A stretch of 10,982 nucleotides of DNA from Pseudomonadota bacterium (GCA_023412655.1 JAEYNH010000222.1:1-10982); one strand, 5' to 3'. Shown: positions 1 to 6,955, counted from the first letter of the stretch. Numbers and translations are program-made. The notes: a model not told the origin generated them from the sequence alone.

Positions 1-1139
1 CCCTCGAGCTGGCCGCGCCAGACGTGCTGGGCGTGGGCCGGACCGCGCAGGCCCGGCTGGCCCTGGATTTCGATGGCGCGGCGCCGCGGGAGGTGGAGGT
101 GGCGGTCGGCGCCGACGAGCGGCTGGCGGTCAGGCCGGAGCGCCAGCGGCTGCGCCTGGAGGGGTTCCGGGGAACGGCCGAGGTGGAGCTGTCGCCGCGC
201 CGCCGGGGCCGTGGGCGCATCGAAGGGCTGTGGGTCCGCTGGCGCGGGCCGCTGGGGCTGATGTGGCTGCAGCGCACGGAGGCGCCCCAGAAGGCGGTGG
301 CGATCACGCCCGATATCCAAGGGGTGAAGGAGCAGGCGCTGCAGCTGTTCGTCCGCAACGCCCCCCTGGGCTCCAAGGTGCTGCGAGAGAGCGGCGAGGG
401 CACGGACTTCCACGCGCTGAAGGAGTTCCAGACCGGCATGGACCTGGGCGACATCGACTGGAAATCCAGCGCCCGGCGTCAGAAGCTGGTGGGCCGGGAG
501 TACCGTACCGAGCGCAACCATCATCTCGTCCTGGCCATCGACACCGGCCGGTTGATGTCGGCGCCGACGGCGGGCCTGCCGCGCCTCGATCGGGCCATCA
601 ACGCCGCCCTGCTGCTGGCGTTCGTGAGCCTCAAGATGGGCGATCGCGCGGGCCTGTTCGCCTTCGACGCCAAACCCCGGCTGGCCAGCGGCATGACCTC
701 GGGGGCCGGCGCCTTTCCGCAGCTGCAGCGGCTGGCCAGCGAGCTCGAGTACACCGCGGAGGAGACCAACTTCACCCTGGGGCTGACCGCTCTGTCCGGG
801 CGTCTCGACCATCGGGCGATCGTGGTGGTGTTCACCGACTTCGTGGACGCCACCAGCGCCCAGCTGATGATCGAAAACCTGGGGCGGCTGATGCGGACCC
901 ACCTGGTGCTGTTCGTGGTGTTCCGGGACGAGGAGCTGGAGCGGCTGGCCGAGGCCGAGCCGCGCACGGCGGAGGACGTCTCCCGGGCGGTGGTCGCCGA
1001 CAGCTTGCTGAAGCAGCGCGAGGCGGTGACCACCCGCCTGCGCCGCATGGGCGCACAGATCGTCGATGCGCCCGCCGCAGGTCTGGGGCCGGCGGTGCTT
1101 AGCGCCTATCTCGATGTGAAGCGGCGGGGGTTGGTCTGA
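1..1139 (+). CDS. DUF58 domain-containing protein (5' partial)
   Basis: This is the C-terminal part of a DUF58-family protein. The reading frame is open through the left edge (codons from base 3 read LELAAPD before the GTG at 24), so the true start lies outside the window and the GTG at 24 is not a convincing start. The diagnostic DUF58 motif is at about 444-503, with core DIDWKSSARR followed by KLVGREY. A vWA-like fold follows, with strand VLAIDTGR near 529-552 and VVVFTDFVDA near 823-852. The missing N-terminus normally carries two membrane helices. DUF58 proteins usually accompany MoxR-type AAA+ ATPases and are thought to act in envelope or protein-complex maturation, but the exact role is unknown. 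The stop overlaps the next start by one base (TGATG), so it is co-translated with the SpoIIM-family gene. The family call is firm; the function is inference. Confidence 0.9.
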   Translation, partial: LELAAPDVLGVGRTAQARLALDFDGAAPREVEVAVGADERLAVRPERQRLRLEGFRGTAEVELSPRRRGRGRIEGLWVRWRGPLGLMWLQRTEAPQKAVAITPDIQGVKEQALQLFVRNAPLGSKVLRESGEGTDFHALKEFQTGMDLGDIDWKSSARRQKLVGREYRTERNHHLVLAIDTGRLMSAPTAGLPRLDRAINAALLLAFVSLKMGDRAGLFAFDAKPRLASGMTSGAGAFPQLQRLASELEYTAEETNFTLGLTALSGRLDHRAIVVVFTDFVDATSAQLMIENLGRLMRTHLVLFVVFRDEELERLAEAEPRTAEDVSRAVVADSLLKQREAVTTRLRRMGAQIVDAPAAGLGPAVLSAYLDVKRRGLV

Positions 1140-2137
1140 TGGCCGAGCTGCAGCTCAAGAGCCATCGGTTCCGGGCCGAGCGGGAGGCCGACTGGCGGCG
1201 GCTGGAGCGCCTGCTCGACCGGGCCGAGACCGGCGGCGCCGGCAAACTGAAGCGCGACGAGCTGCTGGAGATCCCGCTGCTCTATCGCCAGGCGCTCTCG
1301 TCCCTGTCCGTGGCCCGCGCCATCTCCCTGGACCAGAGCCTGATCGCCTATCTCGAGGGGCTCTGCGCCCGGGCCTATTTCTTCGTCTACGGCGCGCGCA
1401 CCCGTCTCGGCGACCGGGTGGCCGGCTTCTTCCTGCGCGACTGGCCCCTGGCGGTGCAGGCGCTGTGGCGCGAGACCCTGGTGGCGGCCGGGCTGATGAT
1501 CCTGGGCGCCGTCGTCGCCTTCCTGCTGGTGCAGGCCGATCCGGACTGGTTCTACGGCTTCATTCCGCCCGAGATGGGGCAGGGTCGGGATCCGGCCGCC
1601 TCCACGGCGGGGCTTCGCGCCACCCTCTATGCGGACGGTTCGGCCCAGTCGGGCCTCAGCGTCTTCGCCACCTTCCTGTTTACCCACAACGCCCAGGTGG
1701 CGCTGTTCGCCTTCGCGCTCGGCTTCGCCCTGTGCCTGCCGACAGCCGGGTTGATGCTCTACAACGGCTGCATGCTGGGCGCCTTCCTGGCGCTGTTCGC
1801 TTCCAGGGGGCTGGGCTTCGAGGCGGGCGGCTGGCTGATGATCCACGGGGTCACCGAGCTGTTCGCGGTGACCCTGGCCGGCGCGGCGGGCTTCTCCATC
1901 GGCTGGGCGGTGGCGTTCCCAGGGGCGCGGTCGCGGGTGGACGCGGTCGCGGAGGCCGGGCGCCGGGCCGCCACCGCCATGGCTGGGGTCCTCGTGATGC
2001 TCTTGGTCGCCGGGGCGCTGGAGGGCTTTGGCCGGCAGCTCATCCAGCAGGACCTCGTGCGCTACGGCATCGCCGCCGCCACGGCACTGGCTTGGGGCTG
2101 CTACTTCTACTGGCCACGGCGGCGGGTGTCCCGGTGA
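1139..2137 (+). CDS. Stage II sporulation protein M (SpoIIM/DUF95) family integral membrane protein
   Basis: A 332-residue multi-pass membrane protein. Residues 1-100 are hydrophilic and helical, probably cytosolic. Hydrophobic segments follow at roughly 112-133, 170-205, 207-222, 236-262, 279-297 and 307-325. The SpoIIM-family signatures are FTHNAQVALFAFALGF near 181-196, LYNGCMLG near 207-214 and HGVTELFAVTLAGAAGF near 236-252. Despite the family name, nothing suggests sporulation. In non-sporulating bacteria these proteins sit in MoxR/DUF58/RDD clusters with no established biochemical role. The ATG at 1139 is chosen because GGGGG at 1126-1130 gives a Shine-Dalgarno-like site 8 bases upstream and because the start overlaps the DUF58 stop by one base. 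The 3' end overlaps the RDD gene by 4 bases (GTGA). Both overlaps suggest translational coupling. Confidence 0.88.
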   Translation: MAELQLKSHRFRAEREADWRRLERLLDRAETGGAGKLKRDELLEIPLLYRQALSSLSVARAISLDQSLIAYLEGLCARAYFFVYGARTRLGDRVAGFFLRDWPLAVQALWRETLVAAGLMILGAVVAFLLVQADPDWFYGFIPPEMGQGRDPAASTAGLRATLYADGSAQSGLSVFATFLFTHNAQVALFAFALGFALCLPTAGLMLYNGCMLGAFLALFASRGLGFEAGGWLMIHGVTELFAVTLAGAAGFSIGWAVAFPGARSRVDAVAEAGRRAATAMAGVLVMLLVAGALEGFGRQLIQQDLVRYGIAAATALAWGCYFYWPRRRVSR

Positions 2138-3042
2138 GCGGCGCGCGGGAAACCCTTCGGGAAATCAGGTCCGAGGCTGCCTTCTCCCAGGCCGCCTTCG
2201 CCGACGGCTGGCGGGAGTTCGTGACCCCCGAGGGCGTCGACCTTCGGCTCAAGGTCGGCTCGTACGCGGAACGCTTCGCCGCCCTCGCCATTGACGCCGC
2301 GATCGTGTTCGGCGGGCTTCTGGCCTTCACCATCGTGGCGATGATCGTCGGCTTCGCCACCGGCGCCCGCTGGATGGTCGAGGCGTTGCTGGTGGTCTGG
2401 CTGCTGGGCTCGTTCGCCGCCCGCAACTTCTATTTCATGGGGTTCGAGCTTCGCCCCCGGGCCGCCACGCCGGGCAAGCGGATCATGGGCCTGCGGGTGA
2501 TCGCCGCCGACGGGGGGCGGCTCACGGCCGACGCCGTGTTCGCCCGCAACGCCATGCGCGAACTCGAGGTGTTCCTGCCGATCAGCATCTTCGCCGCCAA
2601 AGGCCAGGGGATCGACGCGGCGCTGGTGGGCCTCGCCGCGGTCTGGGCGGGGGTCTTCGTGGTGTTCCCGCTGTTCAACCGTGACCGCCGACGGCTGGGC
2701 GATCTGGCCGCGGGCACCCTGGTGGTGAAGGCGCCGCGGAAGCTGCTGCAGCCCGACCTGGCGGACGACCGCTTGGCGCCAGCCGCGGGGCTCACCTTTA
2801 CGTCGGAGCAGCTGGACGCCTATGGCGAGAGGGAACTCCACGTCCTTGAGGAGGTGCTGCGGGCGGGCAACCGTGGCGCCATGTCCGAGGTCGCCGCTCA
2901 CATCCGCACCCGGATCGGCTGGGAAGGCCCGGCCGATATCGCGGATCGGACCTTCCTTGCGGCCTATTACGCCGGCCTGCGGGGGCGGCTCGAAAGCCGC
3001 CTGTTGTTCGGCAAGCGTCGCCGCGACAAGCACGACCGCTGA
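2134..3042 (+). CDS. RDD family membrane protein with a roughly 100-residue C-terminal extension
   Basis: A 302-residue protein. The frame is open far upstream (to about 1465), but that part overlaps the SpoIIM-family gene and is spurious. The GTG at 2134 overlaps the preceding TGA (GTGA) and is the sensible start. RDD signatures are R47 and D54 in ERFAALAIDAAI at the first helix, TPGKRIMGLRV near 112-122, and FNRDRRRLGDLAAGTLVV near 181-198. Hydrophobic segments lie near 50-72, 80-96 and 160-181. Residues 200-302 form a charged soluble tail, containing YGERELHVLEEVLR and ending in FGKRRRDKHDR, that the compact RDD domain does not include. Some RDD proteins have been linked to ion transport, but I infer no transport role here. 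It is the last gene of the DUF58-SpoIIM-RDD run and converges on the minus-strand gene 8 bases away. Confidence 0.87.
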   Translation: MSGARETLREIRSEAAFSQAAFADGWREFVTPEGVDLRLKVGSYAERFAALAIDAAIVFGGLLAFTIVAMIVGFATGARWMVEALLVVWLLGSFAARNFYFMGFELRPRAATPGKRIMGLRVIAADGGRLTADAVFARNAMRELEVFLPISIFAAKGQGIDAALVGLAAVWAGVFVVFPLFNRDRRRLGDLAAGTLVVKAPRKLLQPDLADDRLAPAAGLTFTSEQLDAYGERELHVLEEVLRAGNRGAMSEVAAHIRTRIGWEGPADIADRTFLAAYYAGLRGRLESRLLFGKRRRDKHDR

Positions 3043-3044
3043 GA

Positions 3045-3062
3045 GTGTTCCTAGGCGAACAC
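3045..3062. terminator. Weak shared hairpin between convergent genes
   Basis: GTGTTC (3045-3050) pairs with GAACAC (3057-3062) around a 6-base loop. It sits on the 8-base gap between the RDD stop and the minus-strand gene's stop and overlaps the last codons of the latter. A symmetric hairpin could serve both directions, but the stem is only 6 bp and there is no T-tract on either side, so this is tentative. Confidence 0.22.
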
Positions 3063-3851
3063 CTCCGACAGCGCCTGGGGGCCGAGGCCATCGCCCACCC
3101 TGCGTAGCTCGACATAAAGCACGGCGACGCCGGCGGCGCCGACCATGCTCATCAGCGTCTGCGCCAGGATGTTGATGACGAGGGCCAGCGGCCCGCCGCC
3201 GCCCGTCTGCAGCGCCGCGGCGCTTTCGCCCGAGACGAGCAGGCTGGCGCTCGCGACCACGCCGAGCACCGTGCTGAAGATCATGTAGGCCAGCCAGGCG
3301 AAGACGACGAGGCCGAAGATGCGCCAGCGGTTGCCGCGCGTGAGGGCGGCGCTGCGGCGGAAGGCGCCCATGACGCCGGTGTGCTCGGCCACCAGCGCCG
3401 GCGCGCACACGCACCACGCCACAGCCATCATGATCCCCGGCACGATCAGCAGGATCAGGCCCCCCATGATCGCCAGCAACAACAGCAAGCTGACCCCGAT
3501 CAGTGGCAGGAAGGCGCGCAGGCCCGTCGCCAGGGTCTCACCGAGCCCCGGCTTGACGCCGTTCATGTCCTGGATGGTCGCGTAGATCAGCGCGCCCTGC
3601 AGGATCGCGCTGGCGGCGACGTAGAGCAGGACCAGCAACAGCACCCAGAGGAAGTACTCCACCCCCACCGTCTCAGCCATGGCGCCGCTTTCCGTGAACA
3701 GGAAGCTGAACGCGCCGCTCGGCAGTCCGGTCAACACCAGTGAAAGCACGAAGAAGACCGGGAAATTGTGGCCGATCACCTTGAAGGTGTCGCCGATTAT
3801 CCGACCGATGTCGATCTTGCCCCTCTCAATCGATCCTGTGGCAGCCGTCAT
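3051..3851 (-). CDS. Multi-pass membrane protein, GPDPase_memb/YciC-like family
   Basis: A 266-residue integral membrane protein with about six hydrophobic segments, near residues 30-50, 66-92, 113-150, 178-203 and 221-247; the third is long enough to span twice. The recognisable family core is LILLIVPGIMMAVAWCVCAP (132-151), followed by ALVAEHTGVMGAFRRSAALT and RGNRWRIFGLVV. This is the L-x-x-PG-x-x-x-A / S-x-x-L-T-x-G-N-x-x pattern of membrane domains found beside glycerophosphodiester phosphodiesterases and in YciC/DUF975-like proteins. No catalytic phosphodiesterase domain is present. Its biochemical role is unknown; membrane organisation or lipid handling is only a guess. The ATG at 3851 is supported by AGGAG (3865-3861 on this strand) with a 9-base spacing. 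It is divergent from the small ORF and dgcA-like gene and convergent with the RDD gene, so it is transcribed alone within this window. Confidence 0.82.
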   Translation of the reverse strand: MTAATGSIERGKIDIGRIIGDTFKVIGHNFPVFFVLSLVLTGLPSGAFSFLFTESGAMAETVGVEYFLWVLLLVLLYVAASAILQGALIYATIQDMNGVKPGLGETLATGLRAFLPLIGVSLLLLLAIMGGLILLIVPGIMMAVAWCVCAPALVAEHTGVMGAFRRSAALTRGNRWRIFGLVVFAWLAYMIFSTVLGVVASASLLVSGESAAALQTGGGGPLALVINILAQTLMSMVGAAGVAVLYVELRRVGDGLGPQALSEVFA

Positions 3852-3872
3852 CCGGAAGCTCTCCTATCGCTG

Positions 3873-3882
3873 TTTCGCGAAA
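3873..3882. repeat. Perfect 10-bp palindrome in the divergent intergenic region
   Basis: TTTCGCGAAA reads identically on both strands. It lies 7 bases upstream of the Shine-Dalgarno of the minus-strand membrane gene and 35 bases before the plus-strand GGAAC motif. Its position would suit a dimeric regulator's operator or a small hairpin in the 5' leader of the minus-strand mRNA. A single 10-mer palindrome in GC-rich DNA can be chance. Confidence 0.25.
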
Positions 3883-3917
3883 GAAAGCACGGCAAGGCCA
3901 AGCTGTCGAACGATACG

Positions 3918-3943
3918 GGAACATCGGTCGGGTTCACGACGTT
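3918..3943 (+). promoter_or_regulatory. Candidate EcfG/SigT-type general stress response promoter
   Basis: GGAAC (3918-3922) is followed after 17 bases by CGTT (3940-3943). This matches the GGAAC-N16/17-CGTT promoter recognised by the alphaproteobacterial ECF sigma factor EcfG (SigT in Caulobacter). It is in an intergenic region and points at the small ORF at 3952 and the racemase gene at 4076. The -10 element ends 8 bases before the ATG at 3952, so a transcript starting 6-8 bases downstream of CGTT would begin at or within a base or two of that ATG. The motif is seen directly; its activity is inferred. Confidence 0.5.
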
Positions 3944-3951
3944 GCGGGACC

Positions 3952-4038
3952 ATGAGTCCCCGCGTCCGCCGTTCGGCGGAGATCCTGGCCATGATCGCGG
4001 GCGGCGTGGCGGTCTTCGTCTTCTTTGCGCTCGGTTGA
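3952..4038 (+). CDS. Putative 28-residue single-span membrane miniprotein
   Basis: The ATG at 3952 opens a 28-codon frame. It has a short basic N-terminus (MSPRVRRSAE) and then an uninterrupted hydrophobic stretch from about residue 11 to the end (ILAMIAGGVAVFVFFALG), long enough for one membrane span with the N-terminus inside. There is no proper Shine-Dalgarno: GCGGGAC is only one base from the ATG. However, the candidate EcfG-type -10 ends 8 bases upstream, which would suit leaderless translation. It ends 37 bases before the racemase start, on the same strand. I do not recognise the protein. Basic-then-hydrophobic composition is typical of real membrane miniproteins, but a frame this short can be accidental, and a shorter start at Met14 also exists. 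Confidence 0.42.
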   Translation: MSPRVRRSAEILAMIAGGVAVFVFFALG

Positions 4039-4075
4039 GGTCGACGGACGGCTCTCGATCGGTGAGAAGGGATGA

Positions 4076-5050
4076 ATGGCCCCGACCCTGAGCGTCCGTT
4101 TCGAACGCCTGCCGCTCCGCGCCCCGTTTCGCATTTCGCGCGGGGTGAAGACCCATGCCGAGGTGGTGGTGGTCGAGCTCACCCAGGACGGCATGACCGG
4201 GCGCGGGGAGTGCGTGCCCTACGCCCGCTACGACGAGACCGTCGGCAAGGTGATGGCCGCCCTCCGTGGCGACCCGGAGGTGCTGCTGGACAGCCTGCCG
4301 CCGGGGGCGGCGCGCAACGCCCTGGACTGCGCCTTCTGGGACCTGCTGGCCAAGCGGGACGGCGAGGCGGTCTATGACATGCTGGGGCGGATGCCGCCGG
4401 AGCCGGTGCCCTCTGCGGTGACCATCAGCCTGGATGCGCCCGGCGGCATGGCCGAGGCGGCCGCCGCGGCGGCCAGCGCGCCGCTGCTGAAGGTCAAGCT
4501 GTCGGCCGACAGGCCGGCCGAACGCCTGTTGGCGGTGGCCGAGGCCGCCCCGGCCGCCCGGCTGATCGTCGACCCGAACGAGGGCTGGAGCCTCGATATC
4601 CTGAAGGCCATGGAAGGGCCTATCGCGCGCTGCAATGTGGTGCTGGTGGAGCAGCCGCTGCCCGCCGGGGAGGATGCGGCTCTGGAGGGGCTGACCTATC
4701 CGGCGCCGATCTGCGCCGACGAGAGCGTCCACACCCGGGCCGATCTAGCCACCGTGACCCGCCGCTACCAGGCGGTAAACGTCAAGCTCGACAAGGCCGG
4801 CGGCCTGACCGAAGCCGTCGCCCTGGCGCAGGCCGCCCGGGCTGAGGGCATGTCGCTGATGGTGGGCTGCATGGTGGCCAGCTCCCTGGCCGTCGCCCCG
4901 GCGTTCGTGCTGGCGGGCGAGGCCGACTTCCTGGACCTGGACGGGCCCTGGTGGTTGGCCCGCGATCGGGAGGGCGGCTGCCGCTTCGAGCGGGGCGTGC
5001 TCCATCCGCCACAGCCCGGCTTCTGGGGCGATCCCATCCAGGCCGACTGA
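4076..5050 (+). CDS. dgcA: Enolase-superfamily racemase/epimerase, DgcA-like (N-acetyl-D-glutamate racemase or dipeptide epimerase)
   Basis: A 324-residue protein of full family length. The N-terminal capping domain (1-110) includes GRGECVPYARY and RNALDCAFWDL. The barrel carries all expected catalytic residues of the muconate-lactonizing/dipeptide-epimerase subgroup: KVK with K139 and K141, metal ligands D166 (IVDPNEGW), E192 (LVEQPLP) and D215 (CADES), and K237 in VNVKLDKAGGLTEA. These fit a two-lysine 1,1-proton-transfer racemase/epimerase. The overall wording resembles DgcA, which racemises N-acetyl-D-glutamate in a D-glutamate catabolic route with DgcN. L-Ala-D/L-Glu epimerase, used in murein peptide recycling, is the main alternative. 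No dgcN is visible in the window. The ATG at 4076 follows AAGGG (4067-4071) at 4 bases; the overlapping ATG at 4072 is in another frame. It may be co-transcribed with the small ORF upstream. The superfamily is certain; the exact substrate is not. Confidence 0.85.
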   Translation: MAPTLSVRFERLPLRAPFRISRGVKTHAEVVVVELTQDGMTGRGECVPYARYDETVGKVMAALRGDPEVLLDSLPPGAARNALDCAFWDLLAKRDGEAVYDMLGRMPPEPVPSAVTISLDAPGGMAEAAAAAASAPLLKVKLSADRPAERLLAVAEAAPAARLIVDPNEGWSLDILKAMEGPIARCNVVLVEQPLPAGEDAALEGLTYPAPICADESVHTRADLATVTRRYQAVNVKLDKAGGLTEAVALAQAARAEGMSLMVGCMVASSLAVAPAFVLAGEADFLDLDGPWWLARDREGGCRFERGVLHPPQPGFWGDPIQAD

Positions 5051-5051
5051 G

Positions 5052-5082
5052 TTGACAGTCCCTCCGTCTCGGCCGCTTGATC
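5052..5082 (+). promoter_or_regulatory. Candidate housekeeping (Caulobacter SigA/sigma-73 style) promoter
   Basis: TTGACAG begins at 5052 and GCTTGATC lies at 5075-5082. Caulobacter housekeeping promoters follow TTGACGS and GCTANAWC, so each element differs from consensus at one position. The spacing (16 bases between the elements) is a little longer than usually described. It lies in the 57-base gap between the racemase gene and the sulfotransferase gene and would give a leader of roughly 20 bases before the GTG at 5108. Confidence 0.33.
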
Positions 5083-5107
5083 GCCCCACAGGCTTTCCGG
5101 GGGTCGG

Positions 5108-6925
5108 GTGAGCAATCAGGCGACAGCGCCGACCGGCACCATCGACGTGGCCCTGGCCCACGCCGCGCACCTGCTCGTCCGCGATCCGGTCCTGGCCGAG
5201 GAACAGGCCCGGGAGATCCTCAAGGCCGTCCCCGAACATCCGCACGCCCTGCGCGTCCTGGGGGCCGCGCTTCGCCGACAGGGCGACACGGAGGGCGCCG
5301 AGGAGGCCTATCTCCGCTCGGTGAAGGGCTCGGTGCAGGACGCCGAGATGATCGCGGCCGCCAACGCCCTGGTGGACAACCGCCTGGCCTATGCCGAGCA
5401 GCTGCTGCGCGCGCGGCTGAAGGCCCAGCCGACGGACGTCGCCGCCATCCGCATGCTGGCGGAAACCGGGATGCGGCTCGGCCGCCACGACGACGCCGAG
5501 ACGCTGCTGGCCCGCTGCATCGAACTGGCCCCCGGCTTCACACCGGCGCGGCACAACTACGCCACCGTCCTCTACCGCAACAACAAGCCGGCCGAGGCGG
5601 TCGCCCAGCTGGACCGGCTGCTGGCTGGAGACGCCGAGAACCCAGCCTATCTGAACCTCAAGGCCGCCGCCCTGGGCCGGATCGGCGAGTACGAGGCCGC
5701 CATCGCGCTCTACGCCAAGGTGCTGGCCGCCCACCCGCGCCACCCGAAAACCTGGATGAGCTATGGCCACTCGCTGAAGACGGTGGGGCGGCAGGCGGAG
5801 GCGGTTCAGGCCTATCGCCAGAGCCTGGCGCTCGCGCCCAACCTGGGCGAGGCGTGGTGGAGCCTCGCCAACCTGAAGACCGTGGCCTTCTCGAGCGCCG
5901 ACGTGGCCGCCATGGAGGCTCAGCTCGCCCGGCACGACATCGCCGACGAGGACCGATTCCACCTGCACTTCGCCCTGGGCAAGGCCCATGAGGACGAGGG
6001 CCGCTTCGCCGACAGCTTCCGCCACTACGCCGAGGGCAACGCGCTTCGGAAGTACGAGCTGTCCTACGATCCGCAGGAGACTACCACCCACGTGCGGCGG
6101 TCCAAGGCCCTGTTCACCGCCGGTTTCCTGGTCGAACGGGGCGGCCGGGGCGCGGCAGCGCCGGACCCCATCTTCGTTGTCGGCCTGCCTCGGGCCGGCT
6201 CGACGCTGGTGGAGCAGATCCTCTCCAGCCACAGCCAGGTGGAGGGAACCCAGGAACTGCCCGACATCATCGCCATCTCCCGCCGGCTCGGCGGAACGCC
6301 GGGCAAGCCGTCGAGCGGCCGCTATCCGGACGTGTTGGCCGATCTGTCACCCGAGGACCTGCGCGGGCTGGGCGAGGAATACCTTCAGCGAGCCCAGCCG
6401 CACCGCAAGCTCGGCCGGCCGTTCTTCATCGACAAGATGCCGAACAACTGGGCGCACGTGGGGCTGATCCTGCTGGCCCTGCCGAACGCCCGGATCATCG
6501 ACGCCCGCCGCCATCCGCTGGGCTGCGGCTTCTCGGCCTTCAAGCAGCATTTCGCCCGCGGGCAGGGCTTCACCTACGACCTCGCCCACGTCGGCCGCTA
6601 CTACGCCGACTACGTCGAGCTGATGGCGCATTTCGATCAGGTTACGCCTGGGCGCATCCACCGCGTGATCTATGAGCAGATGGTGACCGATCCTGAGGCG
6701 GAAGTGCGCCGTCTGCTCGAATACTGCGGCCTGCCGTTCGAGGCGGCCTGCCTGCGGTTCTACGAGAACGACAGAGCGGTGCGGACCGCCAGTTCCGAAC
6801 AGGTCCGCAGGCCGATCTTCACCGACGCCGCCGACCACTGGCGGAACTACGAACAATGGCTTGGGCCGCTCAAGGCGGCGCTGGGCCCAGTCCTGGACGC
6901 GTACCCGGAGGCGCCTGCGTACTAG
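5108..6925 (+). CDS. TPR-repeat sulfotransferase family protein
   Basis: A 605-residue two-part protein. Residues about 10-260 are helical TPR-type repeats, clearest around 110-175 and 180-250 (for example AEAVQAYRQSLALAPNLGEA). The C-terminal half is a PAPS-dependent sulfotransferase domain. The 5'-phosphosulfate loop is IFVVGLPRAGSTLVEQIL (355-372), with H375 just after it, and a 3'-phosphate-binding-type segment is ARIIDARRHPLGCGF (461-475). It has no signal peptide or membrane helix, so it is expected to be cytosolic. By family it transfers sulfate from PAPS to an acceptor; the TPRs probably dock a protein partner or substrate. The acceptor cannot be told from sequence. The GTG start at 5108 follows a G-rich stretch (5099-5103) and the frame fits. 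The downstream TonB-dependent receptor starts 30 bases after the stop, so they are probably co-transcribed. Confidence 0.88.
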   Translation: MSNQATAPTGTIDVALAHAAHLLVRDPVLAEEQAREILKAVPEHPHALRVLGAALRRQGDTEGAEEAYLRSVKGSVQDAEMIAAANALVDNRLAYAEQLLRARLKAQPTDVAAIRMLAETGMRLGRHDDAETLLARCIELAPGFTPARHNYATVLYRNNKPAEAVAQLDRLLAGDAENPAYLNLKAAALGRIGEYEAAIALYAKVLAAHPRHPKTWMSYGHSLKTVGRQAEAVQAYRQSLALAPNLGEAWWSLANLKTVAFSSADVAAMEAQLARHDIADEDRFHLHFALGKAHEDEGRFADSFRHYAEGNALRKYELSYDPQETTTHVRRSKALFTAGFLVERGGRGAAAPDPIFVVGLPRAGSTLVEQILSSHSQVEGTQELPDIIAISRRLGGTPGKPSSGRYPDVLADLSPEDLRGLGEEYLQRAQPHRKLGRPFFIDKMPNNWAHVGLILLALPNARIIDARRHPLGCGFSAFKQHFARGQGFTYDLAHVGRYYADYVELMAHFDQVTPGRIHRVIYEQMVTDPEAEVRRLLEYCGLPFEAACLRFYENDRAVRTASSEQVRRPIFTDAADHWRNYEQWLGPLKAALGPVLDAYPEAPAY

Positions 6926-6955
6926 ACCGCCTCGCTCTCATCCCTTGGGGGGACC

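Noticed and set aside
1465..2133. Upstream extension of the RDD reading frame
   Set aside because: This part is a shadow of the SpoIIM-family gene (R/G/A-rich, no membrane pattern). The RDD homology begins after the GTG at 2134.
2107..3417. 436-codon open frame on the minus strand
   Set aside because: It overlaps the RDD gene antisense and the 3' half of the well-supported minus-strand membrane gene in another frame; its Arg/Gly/His-rich translation shows no family features.
3319..3743. Plus-strand frames opposite the minus-strand membrane gene
   Set aside because: They are His/Gln/Arg- or Pro/Ser/Met-rich antisense shadows; the minus strand has a clear Shine-Dalgarno and a family motif.
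3903..3909. TCGACAG (minus strand) as a -35 for the minus-strand membrane gene
   Set aside because: The matching -10 at the right distance (GCTTTCTT) agrees at too few positions to claim a promoter.
4745..6232. 495-codon open frame on the minus strand
   Set aside because: It is antisense to the racemase and sulfotransferase genes, whose catalytic motifs are intact; its composition is that of a shadow frame.
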